14,811 nt of DNA from Methanomicrobiales archaeon (GTDB lineage Archaea > Halobacteriota > Methanomicrobia > Methanomicrobiales > JACTUA01): NCBI GenBank assembly GCA_028679035.1, contig JAJRCL010000194.1:1-14811 (forward strand), in the 5' to 3' direction. The notes under the pieces were generated by a model that saw only the letters and a list, made by a program, of their open reading frames with translations, was not told where the DNA came from and made no database searches. Made by a program: the position numbers and the translations under genes. Shown here piece after piece: positions 7,270 through 13,361 of the stretch (position 1 is the stretch's first letter; each line of letters starts with the position of its first letter).

Positions 7270-8334
7270 CTACTCCCGGTACAGCATTGCGATCAGCTCC
7301 CGGGCTGACTCGCGGGTGATCCCGGTGTCGAGGATCGTAAACCGCTCCGGGCGGATCGTTTTTGCAAGGATCAAAGCCTCTTCTGCCACGGCATCATCAA
7401 TCCCGATATCGCGGGGTGTTGTCGGTGCTCCGATAGTGCGCAGCGAGGTACGGATCCCGCGCCAGTCCCCCCCGTGCAGATACATCGTGATGATGGTCCC
7501 TATGCCACACTTTTCGCCGTGCAGTCCGCAGCCGGGAGCAAGGCGATCGAGCGCGTGGCTGAATTTATGTTCGCCACCGCTCGCCGGGCGCGACGAACCG
7601 GCGATACTCATGGCGACTCCGGAAGCAAGGAGGGCTTTGGTAACCATCCACGCACTGCGTTCCTGGTTCGGGAGGATCGTATCTGCGTTGCGCACGAGGA
7701 TTTCAGCGGTCATACGGGAGAGGGCAATCGCGTATTCCGACAGGGGCTCGCCACGAATGCGGTGGGAGAGTTCCCAGTCGAGGATCGCGGTGTAATTGGA
7801 GATGATATCGGCACAGCCGGATGCGAGGAGGCGGTGAGGGGCAGCGGCGATGATGCCGGTATCAGCGACAAGGGCGATTGGGGGATGGGCTTCGAGAGAG
7901 GACTGTCCTTCCGCAGAAGGAACCGATGCCCGTGCCGAAGCAATGCCGTCGTGGGAAGCGGCGGTCGGGACGCTGATGAACTGCCGTTCCGTGTTGAAGG
8001 AGGCGATTTTCGCCGTATCGATGACACGCCCGCCTCCAACCCCGATAAGAAAATCTGCGCCTGCGGCGGCCTTTTCCGCCAGTTCGATAATGCCCGGTGA
8101 TATCTCCTCTGCGATGAAAATCTCGGTGTCGAACTCCTCCCCAAGGAGATCCCGCACCCGTTCCCCGGCAAGGTGCAGGGTGTGTTTTCCGGTAATAATC
8201 AGGGCGGAACCGCCAAAGCCAAGATCACGGCATACCGCCGGGAGATGGTCAAGTACGTCGTGCCCGATGACCACGTCCCGGGGGAACTGGATCCATTTGG
8301 TTTTTTCAGAAGTTTTATTTTTAAGGAGCATCAT
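7270..8334 (-). CDS. egsA: sn-glycerol-1-phosphate dehydrogenase [NAD(P)+]
   Basis: This 354-residue enzyme reduces dihydroxyacetone phosphate to sn-glycerol-1-phosphate, which sets the archaeal stereochemistry of membrane ether lipids. It shows the nucleotide-binding GVGGGRVIDTAKIAS block (about 98-112), VPTAASHDGIAS (122-133), the metal-site GCADIISNYTA (Asp176), GGEHKFSHALD (His256/His260) and GLHGEKCGIGT (His272). These are typical of the family related to iron/zinc polyol dehydrogenases. I chose the ATG at 8334 because a TATA-like CATAATTG about 26 bases upstream would make a leaderless start there. An ATG at 8349 would add five residues and an ATG at 8331 would remove one. Divergent from the DUF63 gene. 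Confidence 0.93.
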   Translation of the reverse strand: MMLLKNKTSEKTKWIQFPRDVVIGHDVLDHLPAVCRDLGFGGSALIITGKHTLHLAGERVRDLLGEEFDTEIFIAEEISPGIIELAEKAAAGADFLIGVGGGRVIDTAKIASFNTERQFISVPTAASHDGIASARASVPSAEGQSSLEAHPPIALVADTGIIAAAPHRLLASGCADIISNYTAILDWELSHRIRGEPLSEYAIALSRMTAEILVRNADTILPNQERSAWMVTKALLASGVAMSIAGSSRPASGGEHKFSHALDRLAPGCGLHGEKCGIGTIITMYLHGGDWRGIRTSLRTIGAPTTPRDIGIDDAVAEEALILAKTIRPERFTILDTGITRESARELIAMLYRE

Positions 8335-8369
8335 AGGATCCGGGTTCATTGGTATCAATTATGATTAGG
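8311..8369. promoter_or_regulatory. Overlapping divergent promoters, egsA and DUF63 operon
   Basis: Only 26 bases separate the chosen egsA and DUF63 starts. For the plus strand, TTTTATTTTTAA (8313-8324) lies about 40 bases before the DUF63 ATG, inside the first egsA codons. For the minus strand, CATAATTG (8363-8356) lies about 26 bases before the egsA ATG and covers the DUF63 start codon. Each promoter would therefore sit in the other gene's 5' end. Inferred from TATA-like sequence and spacing only. Confidence 0.35.
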
Positions 8370-9206
8370 GAGTTCATCTACAAATATTACATCGATCCCA
8401 TCAGGTACGGCTACTCCTATACCGTGGTCGACACGCTCACCTACGCGGCGATCCTGATCCTGTCGCTCTTTCTGGTCCAGCGCTGGATGCGGAAATCACG
8501 GATTCCCGTCAATACCCCGTTTCTTCTCGCAACAATGCCATTTGTGATCTTCGGCGGTCTCCTCCGGGTCGTGCAGGATACCGGGATCATTACGTCTGAC
8601 GTCCAGTATCTCCTCGTCACCCCGCTGATATTTTTTGTTGTGTTCTTTTTCACGATCCTTTCCCTCATCATTGCACGTTTCATCGCGAAGCGGGGACTGG
8701 TCAGCGAGTACCTGCGCCTGTATGCCGGCATCGGCATCGCCGCCTGTGTACTGACCGCTCTGGTTCTCGCCTGGTACGGCCTCACCGTGACGCGGATCGA
8801 TGGGGCAGTCCTCCTTATCATCCTCGGTCTTGCCACATTCTCCTCGCTGGCAGTGCTCGGTACACTGCGGTATGCCGCCCGGTGGGAGTTTGTGTTCTCT
8901 CCACTCTACATCTGGCTCGTGTTCGGACAGATGCTGGATGCAAGCGCGACAAGCTACGGTATTGACCTCCATCCGCTCTCGTACGTAGAACAGCATGTGG
9001 TCGGCTCCTGGCTCATCAATCACACCGGCACCGCATTCGCAATGTTTCCCCTGAAGCTCGTCGTTCTCATTCCCGCCCTCTGGGTGCTGGAAATGTACCG
9101 CAAAGAAGGGAATGAGGAGTTCTGGCATCTGGTCATTCTCGCTATGATCGTCGTTGGCCTCGGGCCTGGTGTACGCGACATGGTACGGATGGTGCTCTAT
9201 GTCTGA
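8361..9206 (+). CDS. DUF63 family integral membrane protein
   Basis: This 281-residue protein is a polytopic membrane protein of the archaeal DUF63 family, function unknown. About seven to eight hydrophobic segments run through it, starting near residues 25-45 (TYAAILILSLFLVQ). Conserved-looking polar motifs within or next to membrane segments are FGGLLRVVQD (about 67-76), FGQMLDASAT (about 194-203) and LGPGVRDMVRM near the C-terminus. The Arg/Asp pairs could form an active or transport site, but that is inference. The ATG at 8361 gives the MIREFIYKYYIDPI start; no clear Shine-Dalgarno is seen, consistent with a very short leader. Its stop overlaps the next gene by 8 bases, so it forms an operon with the SpoIIM-like gene and proS. 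Confidence 0.85.
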   Translation: MIREFIYKYYIDPIRYGYSYTVVDTLTYAAILILSLFLVQRWMRKSRIPVNTPFLLATMPFVIFGGLLRVVQDTGIITSDVQYLLVTPLIFFVVFFFTILSLIIARFIAKRGLVSEYLRLYAGIGIAACVLTALVLAWYGLTVTRIDGAVLLIILGLATFSSLAVLGTLRYAARWEFVFSPLYIWLVFGQMLDASATSYGIDLHPLSYVEQHVVGSWLINHTGTAFAMFPLKLVVLIPALWVLEMYRKEGNEEFWHLVILAMIVVGLGPGVRDMVRMVLYV

Positions 9207-9765
9207 GCGTACGCTGCTGGGTTCTGTTCTCCTCATCGCCGTCATTTTTTGTGTCTCCGTCGCAATCGGTGGTGTCGTAGTCGTTGTGCAGCCGGACCTG
9301 GGTAATACGATGCTGCAGGTTGTACGCGATCAGATCCTTGGAAGCGTCATGGATCAGGATCCGGCAGTGCTCTTCCTGAAAATCTTTCTCAACAATCTCG
9401 AAGCCTGTGTCCTGCTGTTCCTGGGAGGAGCGACCTTCGGGGTTCTGACCGTGCTGATCATCTCGCTGAACGGGGTGGTTATTGGCGGGATCTTTGAACT
9501 GGTGCGGGAACAGCGGGGAACGCTCTACGTGCTCGCTGCGATCCTTCCGCACGGGTTTATCGAAGTTCCCTCGTTCCTTCTTTCGGGAGCCCTGGGGCTG
9601 ATGCTTGCCGATGCCCTGCGACGGGACTGGAAGGAAGGAAAGGGAGCCGCCGTTGTTGCTGGAAATCTCGCCAGCACTTTTCTGCGGATCGTACTGCCGC
9701 TGGTCCTGCTGGCTGCATTTATCGAGGCTTTTATAACGCCCGGAATAATAAATTTAGTAACCTAA
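9199..9765 (+). CDS. Stage II sporulation protein M (SpoIIM/DUF95) family membrane protein
   Basis: This 188-residue protein has about five or six membrane segments and matches the SpoIIM (formerly DUF95) family. The family is named for a Bacillus engulfment protein but is widespread in non-sporulating archaea, where its role is unknown. The diagnostic LPHGFIEVPSFLLSGALG motif is near residues 117-134, and LNNLEACVLLFLGGATFG precedes it. The ATG at 9199 overlaps the DUF63 stop by 8 bases and gives a first membrane segment at the right place. Co-translation with DUF63 suggests the two work as a membrane pair. Sporulation should not be inferred. Confidence 0.88.
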   Translation: MSERTLLGSVLLIAVIFCVSVAIGGVVVVVQPDLGNTMLQVVRDQILGSVMDQDPAVLFLKIFLNNLEACVLLFLGGATFGVLTVLIISLNGVVIGGIFELVREQRGTLYVLAAILPHGFIEVPSFLLSGALGLMLADALRRDWKEGKGAAVVAGNLASTFLRIVLPLVLLAAFIEAFITPGIINLVT

Positions 9766-9778
9766 GGAGTTATTTTCC

Positions 9779-11212
9779 ATGGAAGAAGAAACCGGAGCCC
9801 TCCCTGCAAAAAATGACTTCAGCAGCTGGTTCAATGAAGTACTCTGGCGTGCCGAGGTGATGGACGTCCGGTACCCGGTAAAGGGGCTCTATGTGTGGTT
9901 CCCGCACGGCTTTGCGATCCGGAAACACGTCTATGAACGGCTCCGGGAAATCATGGACCGGGATCACCAGGAAACCCTGTTCCCTCTCCTTATACCAGAA
10001 CACGAATTCATGAAAGAGGCAGAACACATCAAGGGATTTGAGGAAGAGGTCTACTGGGTTACCCATGGCGGAAAAAACCAGCTTGACGTGCCGCTGGCGC
10101 TTCGGCCGACCAGCGAGACGGCGATTTACCCGATGTATGCACTCTGGGTCCGTTCCCACGCCGACCTCCCGCTGAAGATGTACCAGGTCGTCAACACCTT
10201 CCGGTACGAAACAAAACACACCCGCCCTCTTATCCGGCTACGGGAGATAACCTCGTTTAAAGAGGCCCACACGGTCCATGCGACCTGGGAAGAGGCAGAA
10301 TCACAGGTCCGTGCCGCGATTGAATGGTATATCGAATTCTACACCGGACTCTGTGTGCCGGTCATCGTTTCCCGGCGACCGGACTGGGATAAGTTTCCCG
10401 GGGCAGATTACACAGTAGCAGTCGACACCATCATGCCGGATGGGCGAGCCCTCCAGATCGGGACAGTCCACCATCTCGGAGATCATTTTTCCCAGACATT
10501 TGGGATAACGTACGAGGATGATAAGGGAGTACAGCGGTATGCCCAGCAAACCTGCTATGGAATTTCAGAACGCTGTATTGCAGCTCTCATCAGCCTCCAT
10601 GGCGACGATCACGGTCTTGTTCTGCCATCGTCCGTGGCACCAGTGCAGGTTGTTATTGTCCCAATCCTGATCGGCAAGCGTCGTGCGGAAGTAAATACCG
10701 CGGCCGAAATGATGGAACAGGTTCTGCGTGCCGCCGGCATACGGGTAAAACGTGACATACGGGAGATCCGTCCCGGCGCCAAGTATTATCACTGGGAGAT
10801 GCGTGGGGTCCCGATCCGGCTTGAGGTCGGCCCCCGTGACATCGATGCCGGTGTCGTGAGCGCGGTGACCCGGACCGGTGATCGCAGCACGATACCCCGC
10901 GGGGATCTGGTCCCCGGTGTGCAGGCCCTTCTCGGGCAGGTAACAGCATCAATCAAAAAACGGGCAACGGATGAGATCCGGTCCCGTATCACCGTCGCCG
11001 GGAACGTAGACGATGTAGTTCTCGCGGTGCAGACCGGGATTGCGGTCGTCCCCTGGTGCGGGGAACGCCGGTGTGCCGAACTGCTCGAAGAAAAGAGCGG
11101 GGGAAGTATCCTGGGAATGTACGTACGGTCAGAACTCGTTGAGGGAATCGACGGTGTCTGTCCCGTCTGCGGACAAAAAGGCTGCTGCACCCTTATCGGG
11201 CGAACATTCTGA
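9779..11212 (+). CDS. proS: Prolyl-tRNA synthetase, archaeal/eukaryotic type
   Basis: This 477-residue class II synthetase charges tRNA-Pro with proline in the cytosol. It is the short archaeal-type form without the bacterial editing insertion. Visible landmarks are KGLYVWFPHG (35-44), LRPTSE (108-113), motif 2 FRYETKHTRPLIRLREITSFKEAHT (141-165, Arg and Glu binding ATP and proline), and motif 3 GDDHGLVLPSS near residue 275. An anticodon-binding domain begins at APVQVVIVPI. The C-terminal zinc domain has WCGERRC and CPVCGQKGCC, and the protein ends in the family-typical aromatic residue (GRTF). AAGGAG sits 10 bases before the ATG. The gene starts 13 bases after the SpoIIM-like gene, so it is probably co-transcribed with it. 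Confidence 0.96.
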   Translation: MEEETGALPAKNDFSSWFNEVLWRAEVMDVRYPVKGLYVWFPHGFAIRKHVYERLREIMDRDHQETLFPLLIPEHEFMKEAEHIKGFEEEVYWVTHGGKNQLDVPLALRPTSETAIYPMYALWVRSHADLPLKMYQVVNTFRYETKHTRPLIRLREITSFKEAHTVHATWEEAESQVRAAIEWYIEFYTGLCVPVIVSRRPDWDKFPGADYTVAVDTIMPDGRALQIGTVHHLGDHFSQTFGITYEDDKGVQRYAQQTCYGISERCIAALISLHGDDHGLVLPSSVAPVQVVIVPILIGKRRAEVNTAAEMMEQVLRAAGIRVKRDIREIRPGAKYYHWEMRGVPIRLEVGPRDIDAGVVSAVTRTGDRSTIPRGDLVPGVQALLGQVTASIKKRATDEIRSRITVAGNVDDVVLAVQTGIAVVPWCGERRCAELLEEKSGGSILGMYVRSELVEGIDGVCPVCGQKGCCTLIGRTF

Positions 11213-11280
11213 CGGATAGCCGTTACGATGGCCCTGCCCGAAGGGGAATACTCACACCTCCTCTTTTCGATAATCTGTCC

Positions 11281-11327
11281 AGCCAGAGCTCACCGAAACA
11301 TGGAGGAAAATGATAAAGGGTCTGGCT
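11281..11327. repeat. Inverted repeat between proS and the zinc-ribbon gene
   Basis: Seven-base arms AGCCAGA (11281-11287) and TCTGGCT (11321-11327) flank a 33-base segment in the 142-base convergent gap between two genes. The loop contains GGAGGAAAATG, which looks like a ribosome binding site and start but opens only a very short frame. It may help end proS transcripts. Arms this short at this distance can arise by chance. Confidence 0.25.
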
Positions 11328-11343
11328 TAATTGTTGAAATTCG

Positions 11344-11348
11344 AAAAA
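11344..11348 (-). terminator. T-tract after the zinc-ribbon gene
   Basis: On the minus strand, six bases beyond the stop codon, a T5 run preceded by TCTTCC forms a pyrimidine-rich tract. Archaeal RNA polymerase terminates at such T-rich stretches without needing a hairpin, so this is a plausible 3' end. Weak evidence on its own. Confidence 0.3.
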
Positions 11349-11354
11349 GGAAGA

Positions 11355-11804
11355 TTAGCAGTTCCGGCAGACGTAATTAACGTTCATACGGGGGCTGCGC
11401 AGGTCACCACTGACGAACTTTTTTCCTCCCCGGATAAAAAGGCGCCGGCATTTGGCACAGCGCTTGGGACGAAGGAAGTCCAGCGCCTGCATCGGCACTT
11501 CCAGTGAGAATGATGCAGTCTCTCTGGTATCTTCATCATTTTCCTCGTCAAAGGCAGCGAGCAGTTTCAGGATCTGGAACGGGCTCGCACCGAGTGAGTC
11601 AAACTTCTTGAAAATGAAATAGTGATAGATCAGCCAGGCAAGGTCTGAGCGGTCCAGTCCTTCCTCAAATTCCTCGCAGTTGTCCTCGATTTCCTCGAGG
11701 GTGCACCCGCAGAGCGGGCAACGGCCTCCCACCAGCTCGTCCAGGAAGACCTCCTCCTGGCAACCGGGGCAGATAGTATGGCGGGCATTAATCCGTGATG
11801 TCAT
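11355..11804 (-). CDS. Uncharacterised protein with two zinc ribbons
   Basis: I do not recognise a named family. The 149-residue protein has an N-terminal C4 ribbon (Cys12, Cys15, Cys29, Cys32), an acidic stretch at 36-52, and a helical middle (SDLAWLIYHYFIFKKF, then SPFQILKLLAAF). After a second acidic patch (about 86-95) comes a C-terminal C4 ribbon (Cys116, Cys119, Cys146, Cys149). The last cysteine is the final residue. This layout suggests a nucleic-acid-binding or transcription-associated adaptor, but that is inference. The ATG at 11804 has GGAG 11 bases upstream. An in-frame ATG at 11873 would add 23 residues without ribbon character. The gene is monocistronic, convergent with proS, and preceded by a long leader with a perfect palindrome. 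Confidence 0.8.
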   Translation of the reverse strand: MTSRINARHTICPGCQEEVFLDELVGGRCPLCGCTLEEIEDNCEEFEEGLDRSDLAWLIYHYFIFKKFDSLGASPFQILKLLAAFDEENDEDTRETASFSLEVPMQALDFLRPKRCAKCRRLFIRGGKKFVSGDLRSPRMNVNYVCRNC

Positions 11805-11861
11805 GGTTCCGGTTCTCCGCAAGAAGGAACGAACGTTGGAGCAAGGAAAGCAGGCCCTCGT

Positions 11862-11876
11862 AAAATGGCCCATTTT
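11862..11876. promoter_or_regulatory. Perfect 7+7 palindrome, possible operator
   Basis: AAAATGGCCCATTTT has 7-base arms around a single central C. It lies about 58 bases upstream of the zinc-ribbon ATG and downstream of a likely TATA element, within the expected 5' untranslated region or near the transcription start. It could be a repressor site, possibly for the gene's own zinc-ribbon product. It partly overlaps the alternative in-frame ATG at 11873. Function is inferred. Confidence 0.4.
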
Positions 11877-12075
11877 CCCGCCGGTGTTACGTATTGACGT
11901 TGATCCAGTGTGGTGATATACATATCGCTCTCGCAGGAAAGCACGTGTTTTTTCAAGACGGACCCGTCGCTGAATTGCGGCCTCACCACCGAAGGGCGCG
12001 TGTTTATCGATCCGGTGTCCTCATTGTTTGCGAGGGTATGAGCCTGGTGAGGCCATCGATTGGGATTACCTGGGG

Positions 12076-12081
12076 AAAAAA
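12076..12081 (-). terminator. T6 tract after the endonuclease V-like gene
   Basis: On the minus strand the TAA stop of the endonuclease V-like gene is followed immediately by T6 and then CCCC. A T-rich tract directly after the stop fits an archaeal termination site for the operon that starts upstream of the CysRS-like gene. No stem is evident. Confidence 0.4.
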
Positions 12082-12822
12082 TTACCTTCGCCTAGAGACC
12101 ACACCGGTCGATTCATCAGACATCAGCTTTCGCGCAAACCGATGGGCATCCGCAAGAGGTTCCGGATACCTTTGCCCGGGAAGGATCGTCCCCTGCACAA
12201 TCTCTGTCGCCTGGATCATATCGGTGCGGTGGCCGGGAGAGATAAACAGCGGTCTGCGGCCGGGAGCGGTCCGTAAGGCAACGCCAATCTGCTCCCCGTT
12301 TTCGGTGATGCGTGCTATTTCTGTTGTATTCTGATTGGTGTTTTCCATGTTCCCAGTGAGGAGATTCCGGGCAACACCGATACACCGAATATCGAGGGCA
12401 ACACCGATATGGCAGGCAAGCCCGAACCGTGTGGGATGTGCGATCCCGTGCCCCGGGAGAAGGAGGATATCCGGAAGTGTACGCAGGTTTCCATACGCCT
12501 CGACGATCGCAGGCCCGATATGGAAAGCAAGAAAACCCGGAATGTACGGAAAATGGTTCCGGCAATGCGCAGAAGTCCGTTCGATGAGGGAGAGTGATGG
12601 ATACGAGAACACCGAAACCGTGCCAATTATCCGCTCCCCGATCTGGGCGCTTCCTGCGGCACAGACCGTATGGATATCTTCTGTTTGACTGTCGACAACC
12701 AGGCACCGGAGTGGCAGGAGGCGAAGCTCCATCTGGACTGCATCTTCGCGTGTCGCAGCGCTCACGAGCGAGCGGGCATACGGAATGGATGGTGACTTGC
12801 TCTTGGGGAGACACCCGTTCAT
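12082..12822 (-). CDS. Endonuclease V-like protein lacking catalytic residues
   Basis: This 246-residue protein is clearly homologous to endonuclease V (Nfi), which cleaves next to deoxyinosine or inosine. Landmarks are the strand-separating wedge FPYIPGFLAF (91-100), GHGIAHPTRFGLACHIGV (124-141), CIGVAR (147-152), PLFISPGHR (191-199) and LPGQRYPEPLADAH (214-227). Against the Thermotoga maritima enzyme (from memory) the catalytic positions differ: Asp43 falls at about Gly57, Glu89 is Ile102, Asp110 is Pro123, and Lys139 is Arg152. Only the His214 equivalent (His227) remains. The reading frame is intact, so this is probably a non-cleaving binder, not a pseudogene. The ATG at 12822 keeps the family's N-terminal EDAVQMEL helix. 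It is the last gene of the CysRS-like/peroxiredoxin operon, 45 bases after the peroxiredoxin. Confidence 0.8.
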   Translation of the reverse strand: MNGCLPKSKSPSIPYARSLVSAATREDAVQMELRLLPLRCLVVDSQTEDIHTVCAAGSAQIGERIIGTVSVFSYPSLSLIERTSAHCRNHFPYIPGFLAFHIGPAIVEAYGNLRTLPDILLLPGHGIAHPTRFGLACHIGVALDIRCIGVARNLLTGNMENTNQNTTEIARITENGEQIGVALRTAPGRRPLFISPGHRTDMIQATEIVQGTILPGQRYPEPLADAHRFARKLMSDESTGVVSRRR

Positions 12823-12867
12823 AGGGTTCCGACGGTGCTTGGCCCGGTCATCCGTCCGGAATTATGG

Positions 12868-13344
12868 TTACCCATGTTTTCTGAGAGCCTCCAGAAGCTC
12901 CGGGATCGGCGGAAGAGTCGAAATCTCGTAGATCTTGCGAAAAATAATGTCACCATTCTCCCCGATGATAATATTCGCCCGCATCGCCGTACCTTCGATT
13001 TGCCGGAATACTCCGTACCGCTGGGCTACACTTCCATGGGGCCAGAAATCGGAAAGGAGCCGTGTGCGGGTAATCCCCAGGTGTTCGGCCCACGCCTTCT
13101 TGCAGGGGACCGAATCGACACTTATCCCAACCGCGATCGCGTTCAATGCAGAAAAATGTTCAACGTGTTCTTCGAGTGACTTCATCTGGCCCGCACAGAC
13201 GCCGGTCCACGCGAGCGGATGAAACGAGAGTATCACCTTTTTTCCTGAAAAATCGGAAAGGTGAAAATCTTCTCCATTCTGATCTTTCAGGGAGAAGTCG
13301 ATTCCTTTCCCTGACTGACCCTGTTCAATCTGTTGCATAGGCAT
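12868..13344 (-). CDS. Peroxiredoxin (AhpC/TSA, BCP/AhpE-like)
   Basis: This 158-residue thiol peroxidase reduces hydrogen peroxide or organic peroxides in the cytosol. The peroxidatic motif PLAWTGVC (43-50) has Cys50 with Thr47, and the conserved Arg122 lies in AMRANIII. Cys81 in SVDSVPCKKAW is a candidate resolving cysteine; the rest of the protein has no other Cys. Methanogens use such enzymes as oxygen-stress defence. The start at 13344 has AGGA about 9 bases upstream and gives normal length. ATGs at 13365 and 13353 are possible; the first overlaps the CysRS-like stop as ATGA. A still longer frame to 13413 would read back into the neighbouring gene and is unlikely. Close coupling to the CysRS-like gene implies co-expression. 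Confidence 0.9.
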   Translation of the reverse strand: MPMQQIEQGQSGKGIDFSLKDQNGEDFHLSDFSGKKVILSFHPLAWTGVCAGQMKSLEEHVEHFSALNAIAVGISVDSVPCKKAWAEHLGITRTRLLSDFWPHGSVAQRYGVFRQIEGTAMRANIIIGENGDIIFRKIYEISTLPPIPELLEALRKHG

Positions 13345-13361
13345 GTGTAACATTCCTGATT

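Larger units (their letters stand above)
11805..12081. other. Largest intergenic region (277 bases)
   Basis: Between the start of the zinc-ribbon gene and the end of the endonuclease V-like gene I find no credible gene. Frames that stay open here, on either strand, lack a ribosome binding site or family resemblance. It contains a TATA-like inverted repeat GATATACATATC (11915-11926), the palindrome at 11862-11876, and a T6 run facing the endonuclease V-like gene. The GATAT/ATATC box is about 115 bases upstream of the zinc-ribbon ATG, implying a leader of roughly 85-90 bases if it is used. Confidence 0.5.

Noticed and set aside
9199..9765. Sporulation role suggested by the SpoIIM name
   Set aside because: The family is broad and occurs in archaea that do not sporulate; the name is historical.
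11300..11380. Short plus-strand frame (26 codons) starting in the loop of the 11281-11327 inverted repeat
   Set aside because: Too short, overlaps the end of the zinc-ribbon gene antisense, and lacks a properly spaced ribosome binding site.
11801..11989. Minus-strand 62-codon frame upstream of the zinc-ribbon gene
   Set aside because: It is unlike any known protein and spans the likely promoter and palindrome.
11894..12334. Plus-strand frame crossing the intergenic gap near a TATA-like box
   Set aside because: Half of it is antisense to the endonuclease V-like gene, it has no Shine-Dalgarno, and the protein resembles nothing known to me. Adjacent frames (for example 12028-12276) were tested as frameshifted pieces without a convincing match.
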